Assembly (NCBI GenBank): GCA_964392615.1
Contig: CAYMRB010000120.1
Location: forward strand, 1 to 22,408
Direction of reading: 5' to 3'
DNA: 22,408 bases
Source of the DNA: CAYMRB01 sp964392615
GTDB lineage: Bacteria; Planctomycetota; UBA8108
The notes under the pieces are model-generated. The model did not search any database. It saw only the letters and a program-made list of their open reading frames with translations, and was not told the origin of the DNA. This document shows, in pieces, positions 1 through 6,153 of the stretch (the first letter of the stretch is position 1; every line of letters starts with the position of its first letter). The translations under genes and the position numbers were made by a program.

Positions 1-33
1 ATCGCCTGGACGCGGACGATGAAGGGGCTGTAG
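1..33 (+). CDS. Possible C-terminal tail of an upstream gene (partial)
   Basis: Frame 1 is open from the window edge and ends in a TAG stop at 31-33, encoding the ten residues IAWTRTMKGL. It may be the end of a gene lying outside the window, in the same direction as the DUF1080 gene. Ten codons are too few to test coding character, and an open frame of this length is expected by chance. No function can be proposed. Confidence 0.2.
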   Translation: MAWTRTMKGL

Positions 34-51
34 ATGAATCGAACCATCGAC

Positions 52-55
52 GAGG
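52..55 (+). promoter_or_regulatory. Ribosome binding site deciding the DUF1080 start
   Basis: GAGG lies 8 nt before the ATG at 64. The in-frame ATG at 34 directly abuts a TAG and has only a weaker purine run (GAAGGGG) upstream. The downstream ATG also gives a cleaner signal peptide. It is therefore the preferred start. Confidence 0.5.
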
Positions 56-63
56 AAAACACC

Positions 64-1587
64 ATGTCGTACCTGCCGAGACTCGGCTCCGCGAATCGAT
101 CGCCGGCCATCGCGCGGCGCGCTTTGTCTCTTCTCGCCGCTATCGCCATGATCGCCTCCCTCCCGGCTGTGGCGCGAAGCGACGAGTCGGGCAGCGCGAG
201 AAAAGTCGACACGCCGCTGCAAGACGGCCTGAAGGCCTTCCGCGGCGACACCGGGGAATGGCGCGTCGTGGGCGACACCACGCAAAGCCCTCACGACAAG
301 GGCAAGCTCGTCGGCACGCCAGGTGAGGGAGCCCTCGTCAACGGCGCCGACGACGCGCGGGGCCGCACGCGACATCTCGTCACGCGCAAGGAGTACGGCG
401 ACGTCCAGGTCCACATCGAGTTCATGGTCCCGCAGGGCTCGAACTCCGGCGTGTACTTCCAGGGCCGCTACGAGATCCAGATCCTCGACAGCTGGGACGT
501 CAAGAAGCCGAAGCACGGCGACTGCGGCGGCATCTATCAGCGCTGGGACCCGCGTCGCGGCCGCGGCAAGGAGGGCTTCGAGGGACACCCGCCGCGCGTC
601 AACGCCGCGCGACCGCCGGGCACGTGGCAGTCGTTCGACGCGATCTTCATGGCACCGCGCTTCGACGCGGCGGAGCGCAAAGTCACAGAGGCGCGCTTCG
701 TCAAGGTGGTCCACAACGGCGTCGTGGTCCACGAAGACCTGAAGCTGTCGGGACCGACGCGCGCGTCGCTCCACGGCGATGAGAAGCCGCTCGGGCCGAT
801 GATGGTGCAGGGCGATCACGGTCCTGTCGCGATTCGCGCGTGGGAGATCTGGCCCCTCGAGGCCGGCAACCCGGGCGGCGTCGAGGTGCTGAAGCGCGAG
901 ACGTTCGACGAGACCGGGTTCGTGTCGATCTTCGACGGCGAGACGCTCGAGGGCTGGCACGTCAGCGCGAAGACCGGACACAGCCGCGCGAGCGGCGGCA
1001 AGAGCGGAGGTCGCTGGGTCGTCGAAGACGGCGCGATCACCGGCAGTCAAGACGTGCCCGGCAACGGCGGCATCATTCTGAGCGACAAGAAGTACGTCGA
1101 CTTCGAGGTCGTCGTCGAGATGCGCAACGACTACGGGCCCGACAGCGGCCTCTTCCTCCGCAGCACCGAGCGCGGCCAGGCGTACCAGTACATGGTCGAC
1201 TACCACAACGCCGGCAACCTCGCGGGCATCTATGGCGAGGGGCTGTCCGGCGGCATCCACCGCCGCAACTTCAGCTTCCTCGACGACGTGCGAAAGATCC
1301 GCGGCCAGAGCGCGCCGTACGCATTGCCGATCCGACCGCAGGACTGGCCGTGGCTCTGGCGCGCGGGGCAATGGAACGAGCTGCGCGCGCGCATAGTGAG
1401 CAACCCGCCGCGGATCACGACCTGGATCAACGGCGTGCGCTTCATGGAGTTCGAGGACACCGAAGCGCGACACGTCGACCGCGGCAACATAGCGCTGCAG
1501 GTTCACGGGGGAGGCAACTACACGAAGCAGTACGTGCGCTATCGCGGCATTCGCGTCAAGGAGCTCGGCAAGAAAGACGACAAGTGA
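64..1587 (+). CDS. Secreted protein with two tandem DUF1080 (3-keto-disaccharide hydrolase-type) domains
   Basis: The product is 507 aa from the ATG at 64 (517 aa if the ATG at 34 is used). The N-terminus has basic residues, then a hydrophobic run (RRALSLLAAIAMIASLPAVA) and a likely cut near residue 40, so export by Sec is predicted. Domain 1 spans about residues 52-262 and carries the family hallmark SGVYFQGRYEIQILDS near residue 125. Domain 2 spans about 277-500, with IFDGETLEGWH at its start, DSGLFLRS near 360 and a closing WINGVRFMEF strand. DUF1080 is a concanavalin-like beta-sandwich family; some members hydrolyse 3-keto-glycosides, and the family is abundant in Planctomycetota and Bacteroidota. 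The substrate here cannot be told. The stop overlaps the possible GTG start of tag, so the two may be co-transcribed although no functional link is apparent. Confidence 0.88.
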   Translation: MSYLPRLGSANRSPAIARRALSLLAAIAMIASLPAVARSDESGSARKVDTPLQDGLKAFRGDTGEWRVVGDTTQSPHDKGKLVGTPGEGALVNGADDARGRTRHLVTRKEYGDVQVHIEFMVPQGSNSGVYFQGRYEIQILDSWDVKKPKHGDCGGIYQRWDPRRGRGKEGFEGHPPRVNAARPPGTWQSFDAIFMAPRFDAAERKVTEARFVKVVHNGVVVHEDLKLSGPTRASLHGDEKPLGPMMVQGDHGPVAIRAWEIWPLEAGNPGGVEVLKRETFDETGFVSIFDGETLEGWHVSAKTGHSRASGGKSGGRWVVEDGAITGSQDVPGNGGIILSDKKYVDFEVVVEMRNDYGPDSGLFLRSTERGQAYQYMVDYHNAGNLAGIYGEGLSGGIHRRNFSFLDDVRKIRGQSAPYALPIRPQDWPWLWRAGQWNELRARIVSNPPRITTWINGVRFMEFEDTEARHVDRGNIALQVHGGGNYTKQYVRYRGIRVKELGKKDDK

Positions 1588-2276
1588 GCCCTGAATCGCG
1601 TGCGGGGCCGACGGACGGTGTCGGCGCTGACGATCTCGCCGACCTCGGCCCCGGATATCGAGTCGACGACGGCGTCGTGCGGTGCTGGTGGTGCGGCGCA
1701 GATTCCCTCTACCGCGACTACCACGATCGCGAGTGGGGCTATCCGGTCGACGACGATCAGCGGCTCTTCGAGAAGATCTGTCTCGAGGGGTTCCAGTCCG
1801 GCCTGAGCTGGCTGACGATCCTGCGCAAGCGCGAGAACTTCCGGCGCGCGTTCGCGGGCTTCGACTTCGAACGCGTCGCGCGGTTCAACTCGCGCAGCGT
1901 CGAGCGGCTGCTGCGGGACGCGGGCATCGTGCGACATCGCGGCAAGATCGAGTCGACGATCCGCAATGCACGACGCGCGAGGGAGCTGATCGGCGAGTTC
2001 GGCTCGCTGGCGCGTTACTTCTGGCGATTCGAGCCGCATCCGTCGGAGCGTCCGGATCGCGTCACGTACGAACGAGTTCTCGAGATGGGCAAGACCGATG
2101 CGTCGATCCGTCTGTCGAAGGACCTGAAGCTGCGCGGCTGGACCTTCGTCGGCCCGACGACCGTCTACGCGTTCATGCAGGCCATGGGGCTTGTCAACGA
2201 CCACCTCGAGTCGTGCGAGGTCCGCGCGCGTGTCGAGGAAGCTCGATGCGGGTTTCGACGACCGTCAGCAGATTGA
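1584..2276 (+). CDS. tag: DNA-3-methyladenine glycosylase I
   Basis: This cytoplasmic base-excision repair enzyme removes 3-methyladenine from alkylated DNA. The product is 230 aa from the GTG at 1584, which overlaps the upstream stop as GTGA. A GTG at 1677 (residue 32) would give 199 aa, closer to the roughly 190-aa family length and just before the conserved RCWWCG; neither start has a convincing ribosome binding site. Hallmarks are the N-terminal zinc-ligand Cys (C34) and the YHDREWG motif (from residue 46), followed by LFEKICLEGFQSGLSWLTIL, which contains the catalytic-region Glu. GWTFVGPTTVYAFMQAMG and the C-terminal NDHLESC follow; the last supplies the His and Cys that complete the structural zinc site described for Tag. 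The 3' end overlaps the convergent tadA by 12 bp. Family assignment is secure and the start is not. Confidence 0.93.
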   Translation: MSPESRAGPTDGVGADDLADLGPGYRVDDGVVRCWWCGADSLYRDYHDREWGYPVDDDQRLFEKICLEGFQSGLSWLTILRKRENFRRAFAGFDFERVARFNSRSVERLLRDAGIVRHRGKIESTIRNARRARELIGEFGSLARYFWRFEPHPSERPDRVTYERVLEMGKTDASIRLSKDLKLRGWTFVGPTTVYAFMQAMGLVNDHLESCEVRARVEEARCGFRRPSAD

Positions 2277-2816
2277 CCCGCTGCCGTTGCCGTTGCCGTC
2301 GCCCGCTCCGTTCCCGACACCACCGGAGTTCTTGCGCCGGCGGCGAAAGAACTCGCGCAAGAGCTCGGCGCTCTCATCGGCTCGCACGCCGCCGATCACC
2401 TCGGGGACGTGGTTGTTCGCCTTGTTGACGAGCACATTGAACACCGAGCAGTGAGCGCCGGCCTTCGGGTCTTCGGCCCCGTAGGTCACGCGCGGGATGC
2501 GCGCCTGCACGATCGCCCCGGCGCACATGATGCACGGCTCGAGCGTCACGTAGAGATCGCAATCGATCAGGCGCCACGCGTCGTAGTGGGCGGCCGCCTG
2601 TGTGATCGCGATGATCTCGGCGTGCGCGGTCGGGTCGCGGAGCATCTCGCGCTGGTTGTGGGCCTTCGCGACGATGTTCCCGGACTGGCGATCGACGATG
2701 ACCGCACCGACCGGCACCTCGCCGCGATCGAACGCCTGCCGCGCCTCGGCGAGCGCGACCTCGAGGTAACGCTCGGGCCGGTGGACGTCGAGGAGCTCGA
2801 AGGGGTCCTGACTCAA
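2265..2816 (-). CDS. tadA: tRNA-specific adenosine(34) deaminase
   Basis: TadA converts A34 to inosine in the anticodon of tRNA-Arg(ACG), letting one tRNA read CGU, CGC and CGA. The product is 183 aa. The start is TTG at 2816, preceded by GGGAG 8 nt upstream; no in-frame ATG or GTG lies nearby. The cytidine-deaminase fold is clear. GEVPVGAVIVD is at 32-42, TAHAEI at 63-68 carries the zinc-ligand His65 and proton-shuttle Glu67, and PCIMCAG at 94-100 carries zinc-ligand Cys95 and Cys98. The family is usually 150-170 aa. The excess is a low-complexity Gly/Asn/Ser tail (about residues 164-183), which overlaps the end of tag. A tRNA-Arg(ACG) gene, the expected substrate, is divergent about 180 bp away. 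Confidence 0.96.
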   Translation of the reverse strand: MSQDPFELLDVHRPERYLEVALAEARQAFDRGEVPVGAVIVDRQSGNIVAKAHNQREMLRDPTAHAEIIAITQAAAHYDAWRLIDCDLYVTLEPCIMCAGAIVQARIPRVTYGAEDPKAGAHCSVFNVLVNKANNHVPEVIGGVRADESAELLREFFRRRRKNSGGVGNGAGDGNGNGSGSIC

Positions 2817-2864
2817 GGCTGTGTCTCCCGCATACGAAGGGCATCCCGACTCCCGGGGGGGCGT

Positions 2865-2893
2865 AGTCTACCCGTGGCCGAAGCGTCGGGCAA
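2865..2893 (-). promoter_or_regulatory. Candidate sigma70-type promoter of tadA
   Basis: On the minus strand TTGCCC (2893-2888) and TAGACT (2870-2865) are separated by exactly 17 nt. Each hexamer matches 4 of 6 consensus positions. The -10 box lies about 50 nt upstream of the TTG start. In GC-rich DNA such matches occur by chance, so this is a candidate only. Confidence 0.35.
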
Positions 2894-2944
2894 CGCGCCG
2901 GCGGGCCGCCGCACTCGACTCTCGCCCCCGCACCGAAAAAGCGC

Positions 2945-2973
2945 TTGAAAGCCCTGCGCCCCCCTCGTAGGAT
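2945..2973 (+). promoter_or_regulatory. Sigma70-type promoter of the tRNA-Arg gene
   Basis: TTGAAA (2945-2950, 5 of 6 consensus) and TAGGAT (2968-2973, 4 of 6) are separated by exactly 17 nt. Transcription would begin near 2980, leaving a short leader before the tRNA at 2999. The bases just after the -10 box are very C-rich (CCCTCTCCGC), resembling the GC-rich discriminator of stable-RNA promoters. That resemblance is suggestive only. Confidence 0.6.
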
Positions 2974-2998
2974 CCCTCTCCGCTCGACAGAAGACGAC

Positions 2999-3075
2999 GC
3001 ACCCATAGCTCAATTGGATAGAGTACCGGTCTACGAAACCGGGGGTTCCTGGTTCGAGCCCAGGTGGGTGCGCCA
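2999..3075 (+). tRNA. tRNA-Arg(ACG), CCA encoded
   Basis: The full cloverleaf can be folded by eye. The acceptor stem GCACCCA (2999-3005) pairs with TGGGTGC (3065-3071). The D stem is GCTC/GAGT around AATTGGATA. The anticodon stem CCGGT/ACCGG (3026-3030 and 3038-3042) closes the loop CTACGAA, whose anticodon is ACG at 3033-3035. The T stem CCTGG/CCAGG (3048-3052 and 3060-3064) closes TTCGAGC. The discriminator is G3072 and CCA is encoded at 3073-3075. The wobble A34 requires deamination to inosine by TadA, which is encoded nearby. A candidate promoter lies upstream and an intrinsic terminator directly downstream, so the gene appears to be monocistronic. Confidence 0.97.
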
Positions 3076-3083
3076 ATGATAAA

Positions 3084-3118
3084 GCCCGTCGGAACAACGA
3101 GTTCTGACGGGCGTTTTT
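3084..3118 (+). terminator. Rho-independent terminator after tRNA-Arg
   Basis: GCCCGTCGGAAC (3084-3095) pairs with GTTCTGACGGGC (3101-3112) to form a 12-bp stem with a single G-U pair and an AACGA loop. It is followed by G and five T residues (3114-3118). It begins 8 nt after the CCA end of the tRNA. Confidence 0.93.
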
Positions 3119-3621
3119 CGTGAGTGCGAAAGGGCGGTTCGGCAGGGGTGCCAAGACGTCCGTGTTCCATGGCGGACACGACGATTCGTTGGAGGCGCTG
3201 ACGCCGTGCGAAACGCGGCTGGCGACGAGATGGTCGATCGCGCGCTTTCGCGGCTGCCGCCTGCGATGTCGGTCTTCGCTGCCGTTCGTCACCCCAGGGA
3301 AAGCGCTCGTCCGGCAAGCCCTCTCTGTCGGTCAGGAGCCTATCTGGCAATGTCGCGGATGCCGATCGACGGGAGGCCCGGCGGGAAGTCGACCCGCTCC
3401 ACGGGCGCGGGCACCGCGTCGATGGCGACGCAGCGCCGTTTTCTTTCAAAGAAACTCTGAAAGTCTCTCCTGACTCAGCTTGGCACGCGACCGAGAATCC
3501 AATCGTTGGACCCGGGACCTCCCCCCGGACAATTGAGCGTTGCACCGTGAGCGGAGCCAGGAGCTCTGGATCGGCCGACGGCCCTGGGGATGGACGGTCC
3601 GCTCGACCTCGACAGGTACTG
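3119..3621. other. Gene-free stretch between tRNA terminator and lectin/dockerin gene
   Basis: About 500 bp without a convincing gene. Short frames on both strands have no ribosome binding site, no recognisable domain, and arginine/serine-rich composition typical of out-of-phase reading of GC-rich DNA. The upstream regulatory region of the 3622 gene must lie here, but I could not find a promoter with good spacing. The only structure that stands out is an A/T-rich palindrome at 3440-3454. Confidence 0.6.
3440..3454. repeat. Perfect A/T-rich inverted repeat TTTCTTT-C-AAAGAAA
   Basis: Seven-base arms are symmetric about C3447, inside an otherwise GC-rich gene-free stretch about 170 bp upstream of the lectin/dockerin gene. 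A one-base loop is too small for a good RNA hairpin, so a dyad protein-binding site is the likelier reading if it has any role. Confidence 0.4.
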
Positions 3622-4803
3622 ATGATGAGATACGCCAAGTCCACAATGTTGCTGGCTCTTGCCAACCTCTGGCTTCTCACGAGCCCCGCCAGAGCCCAAG
3701 GCTCGAACGACTGCGCTAGTGCGCAGCTTATCTCGGAGACCGGCCCTCATACCTTTGCCACGAGCGACGCGACGACCGATGGTGAGGCTGAGGGAGTCTT
3801 GGTGACTCCCGGCCTGAGGCAGATCGAAAACGATGTCTGGTTCCGTTGGGTCGCACCCTCGACGGCGGTCTACGAAATCGACACCGATCACTGGCCCACG
3901 ACAACTGGCGCGACCGCGGTCGCCGTCTACGAGTTCGGCTGCGGCACAGGCCCTGGTCGTGCGATCGCAGGTCGGATGGGAAACGACGACGGCGCGGGCA
4001 TCTTCGCCGTCATCAGTTTCGGCGCCGAGGCCGGTACCGAGTATCTGATCCGGGTGGGAAATACCGTCGCCCAGAACCGAACAAACGGAATCCTCACGAT
4101 CAACGAAGTGAGCCCGCCGGACGTCCTGACGACGGCCGTCAACCCGGAGAGCGGACGGACGTACCACATGCTCGAGCCGTCTTCGTGGAGCGAGGCGCGA
4201 ATCGCCGCGCTGGGGCTGGGCGGAGATCTGGTGACCGTCAATGACCAGGAGGAGAACGACTGGCTGATGTCGACCTTCTGGAGGTTCGGGGGAGAGAATC
4301 GCAGCCTCTGGCTCGGCTACAACGACGCGGAGACAGAGGGTACCTGGGTGTGGGCGAACGGCGAGACGCCCGGGTACGAGAACTGGTCGCCTCCTGGTGC
4401 ACCCAACAACGGCAACCAGTACGAGCACTACGCCCACATTCGCAAGGATCGGGAAGATGGCACCTGGAACGACCTGCTCGGCTTCCCAGGCAGAGGGTTC
4501 TTCTACGACGAGGTCCACGGAATCGTCGAGGTCGGAAGCGTGCTGTTTCTTCGCGGTGATCCCGACGGTGATGGCGTCCACACCCTCACCGATGCCGTTT
4601 TCATTCTCTCCTTTCTCTTCCTCGGAGGGCCCGAGCCCGTCTGCGAGGACGCTGCTGACACCGACGATTCGGGCTCTGTGGAGCTCAACGACGCGGTGTA
4701 TATCCTGAACTTCCTCTTCCTCGCTGGCGATGAGCCCCGTCCTCCGTTCCCCGAGCTCGGAGACGATCCGACCGACGATCTTCTCGACTGTCGAGGGGCT
4801 TGA
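3622..4803 (+). CDS. Secreted C-type-lectin-like protein with dockerin-like C-terminal repeat
   Basis: The product is 393 aa from the ATG at 3622; a second ATG follows immediately and the ribosome binding site is weak. Residues 1-25 form a signal peptide (hydrophobic MLLALANLWLL, cut after ARA). Residues about 28-170 form a beta-rich domain with NDVWFRWVAP and YLIRVGN motifs, of a type common in planctomycete extracellular proteins. Residues about 175-303 match a C-type lectin-like domain (WSEARIAAL, LWLGYND, WVWANGETPGYENWSP, then WND). Residues about 306-380 carry two Asp/Gly repeats, GDPDGDG...DAVFIL and DTDDSGS...NDAVYIL, resembling dockerin/EF-hand calcium loops. It is predicted to be an exported carbohydrate- or protein-binding protein; the ligand is unknown. 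It converges on the T2SS operon, which could in principle secrete it, but that is inference. Confidence 0.85.
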   Translation: MMRYAKSTMLLALANLWLLTSPARAQGSNDCASAQLISETGPHTFATSDATTDGEAEGVLVTPGLRQIENDVWFRWVAPSTAVYEIDTDHWPTTTGATAVAVYEFGCGTGPGRAIAGRMGNDDGAGIFAVISFGAEAGTEYLIRVGNTVAQNRTNGILTINEVSPPDVLTTAVNPESGRTYHMLEPSSWSEARIAALGLGGDLVTVNDQEENDWLMSTFWRFGGENRSLWLGYNDAETEGTWVWANGETPGYENWSPPGAPNNGNQYEHYAHIRKDREDGTWNDLLGFPGRGFFYDEVHGIVEVGSVLFLRGDPDGDGVHTLTDAVFILSFLFLGGPEPVCEDAADTDDSGSVELNDAVYILNFLFLAGDEPRPPFPELGDDPTDDLLDCRGA

Positions 4804-5006
4804 AACGGAGACGACCACCCTCAAGGTCCGTAACGAGAGTCGTCTACTGGGACAGCGAAACACTGGCAGCAACATGTACGAACGCAAGCCGAAGCCAAAA
4901 CCCTGAACGGCTTCCGCCCCGAGCCGCGTCACGGGAGCGCACAGACTGCGCTGCCGGAATTCATCCGATCCCGGACACCCTCGAGAGTACCCCGCCCCCC
5001 GGAACA

Positions 5007-6116
5007 TCAACGCGGCAGATCGAGGGACGCCGCGTCCGTGAAGAGCCGCCACTTGGCGCGATCGATACCCGTGAAGAGCGTCTGGAACCGCTCGTCCTCC
5101 GCGCTCTCACCGGTGACGTTGCGAATGTAGACGCGCTCGATCCGCTCCGGGTGCTTCTTGACGAGCGCCGCGTACACCTCGGGGTCTTGCTCGCCGCTGT
5201 CGCCGACGAGGACGAATCGACGCTGCGGATAGGCTGCGAGAATCGGCTCGATCTGCTTCGGCTTCGTCTCGTCGCCGTGCTTGAAGAGGTCCCAGAACGT
5301 CTCGTCCTTCAGGCGAACGAGCTTCAGCGACATCGATCGGGGCGGGAAGCCGTCTCTCGTCAGGAACTCGTCGAGCGGCTCGTAGAGGTGCCAAGGGCTC
5401 GAGGAGACGAAGTGGATGCGTACCCCCTGCGCCGCCCACGAGCGGTAGAGCGCTGCCATTCCCGGCGCGGCCTCGAAGTCCCGCAGAAACGTCCGATCGA
5501 TCATCGTCTTGCGGTTCGTGACACCGGTGACCTTGACCGTGTCGTCGATGTCGCTGATCACCGAAAGGCCCTCCGAATCGACCAGGTGCACGCGCCCGGA
5601 GAACGTGCGCCGATCGTCGCCCGGCAAGACCGCGGTGAACTCGACCGAGCCGTCGCGTGCGACCTTCGCGACCTCGTTCGTCGTGAGGGGGATCTCGCCG
5701 TGGAAGTGGCCGTTCGCCTCCGAGGGGCCGACCGTGACGATCTTCCCCGCGATGCGAACGGTCACGCGCTTGCCGCTCTCGTTGTCGACGAGGAAGAGCT
5801 CCACGCGTCGATCGAAGTTGTCGCGCGTCGCGTCGGTCGGCCCGAGCCCCCAGGTTTCCTTCAAGACAGCAGCGATCGCGCCCTTTCGCAGCTTGCTGTC
5901 CTCGTGCTCGTGAAGCCAGCCGTGAATCGGCAGAACCCACCCCTTGCCGTCGGCGGAGCGTCGCGCATCCGTGTCGAAGAACACGATGCGCTCGTCCGAT
6001 GCGATCTCCGACTCGGGCGCCACCGCAGGCCTCGACGGCGTCGTCGGCGCCGACGGCTCACACCCCCACGCGAGGAAAACCGCGACAAGCGCAACGGTGA
6101 TGAGAGCCTGACGCAC
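5007..6116 (-). CDS. Lipoprotein with App1/DUF2183 phosphatidate-phosphatase-type catalytic domain
   Basis: The product is 369 aa from the GTG at 6116, chosen because GGGAGGGA lies 6 nt upstream. A start at 6209 would overlap gspD and add a basic leader. Residues 1-19 form a lipoprotein signal ending FLAWGC, so Cys19 is the likely lipidated residue. Residues about 40-182 form a beta-rich domain. The C-terminal half is the DUF2183/App1 domain of the HAD superfamily, with the nucleophile motif DIDDT at 189-193, VSSSPWHLY near 240 and VGDSGEQDPEVY near 301. Yeast App1 dephosphorylates phosphatidate; bacterial members are poorly characterised. The gene follows gspD by 37 bp on the same strand and seems to be the last gene of the T2SS operon. 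A role in envelope lipid metabolism is plausible; a pilotin-like role is speculation. Confidence 0.87.
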   Translation of the reverse strand: MRQALITVALVAVFLAWGCEPSAPTTPSRPAVAPESEIASDERIVFFDTDARRSADGKGWVLPIHGWLHEHEDSKLRKGAIAAVLKETWGLGPTDATRDNFDRRVELFLVDNESGKRVTVRIAGKIVTVGPSEANGHFHGEIPLTTNEVAKVARDGSVEFTAVLPGDDRRTFSGRVHLVDSEGLSVISDIDDTVKVTGVTNRKTMIDRTFLRDFEAAPGMAALYRSWAAQGVRIHFVSSSPWHLYEPLDEFLTRDGFPPRSMSLKLVRLKDETFWDLFKHGDETKPKQIEPILAAYPQRRFVLVGDSGEQDPEVYAALVKKHPERIERVYIRNVTGESAEDERFQTLFTGIDRAKWRLFTDAASLDLPR

Positions 6117-6122
6117 CTCGAG

Positions 6123-6130
6123 TCCCTCCC
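6123..6130 (-). promoter_or_regulatory. Ribosome binding site of the App1-like lipoprotein gene
   Basis: GGGAGGGA on the minus strand lies 6 nt before the GTG at 6116. It sits in the 37-nt gap after the gspD stop and fixes the start at the lipoprotein signal peptide. Confidence 0.75.
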
Positions 6131-6153
6131 GACCTCTCGTTCGCACTCTTCTC

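Noticed and set aside
2813..3292. Minus-strand frame across the tRNA, with PPGLEPGTPGFVDRYSIQLS-like translation
   Set aside because: This is the antisense reading of tRNA-Arg, a well-known source of false protein predictions. It also crosses the terminator hairpin and has no ribosome binding site.
4809..4845. Inverted repeat AGACGAC...GTCGTCT after the lectin/dockerin gene as a terminator
   Set aside because: Seven-base arms with a 23-nt loop and no T tract; too weak to call. The nearby GAAGCC...GGCTTC pair at 4891-4914 has the same problem.
3475..5052. Long minus-strand frame opposite the lectin/dockerin gene
   Set aside because: No recognisable domain, while the plus strand shows signal peptide, lectin and dockerin-like motifs.
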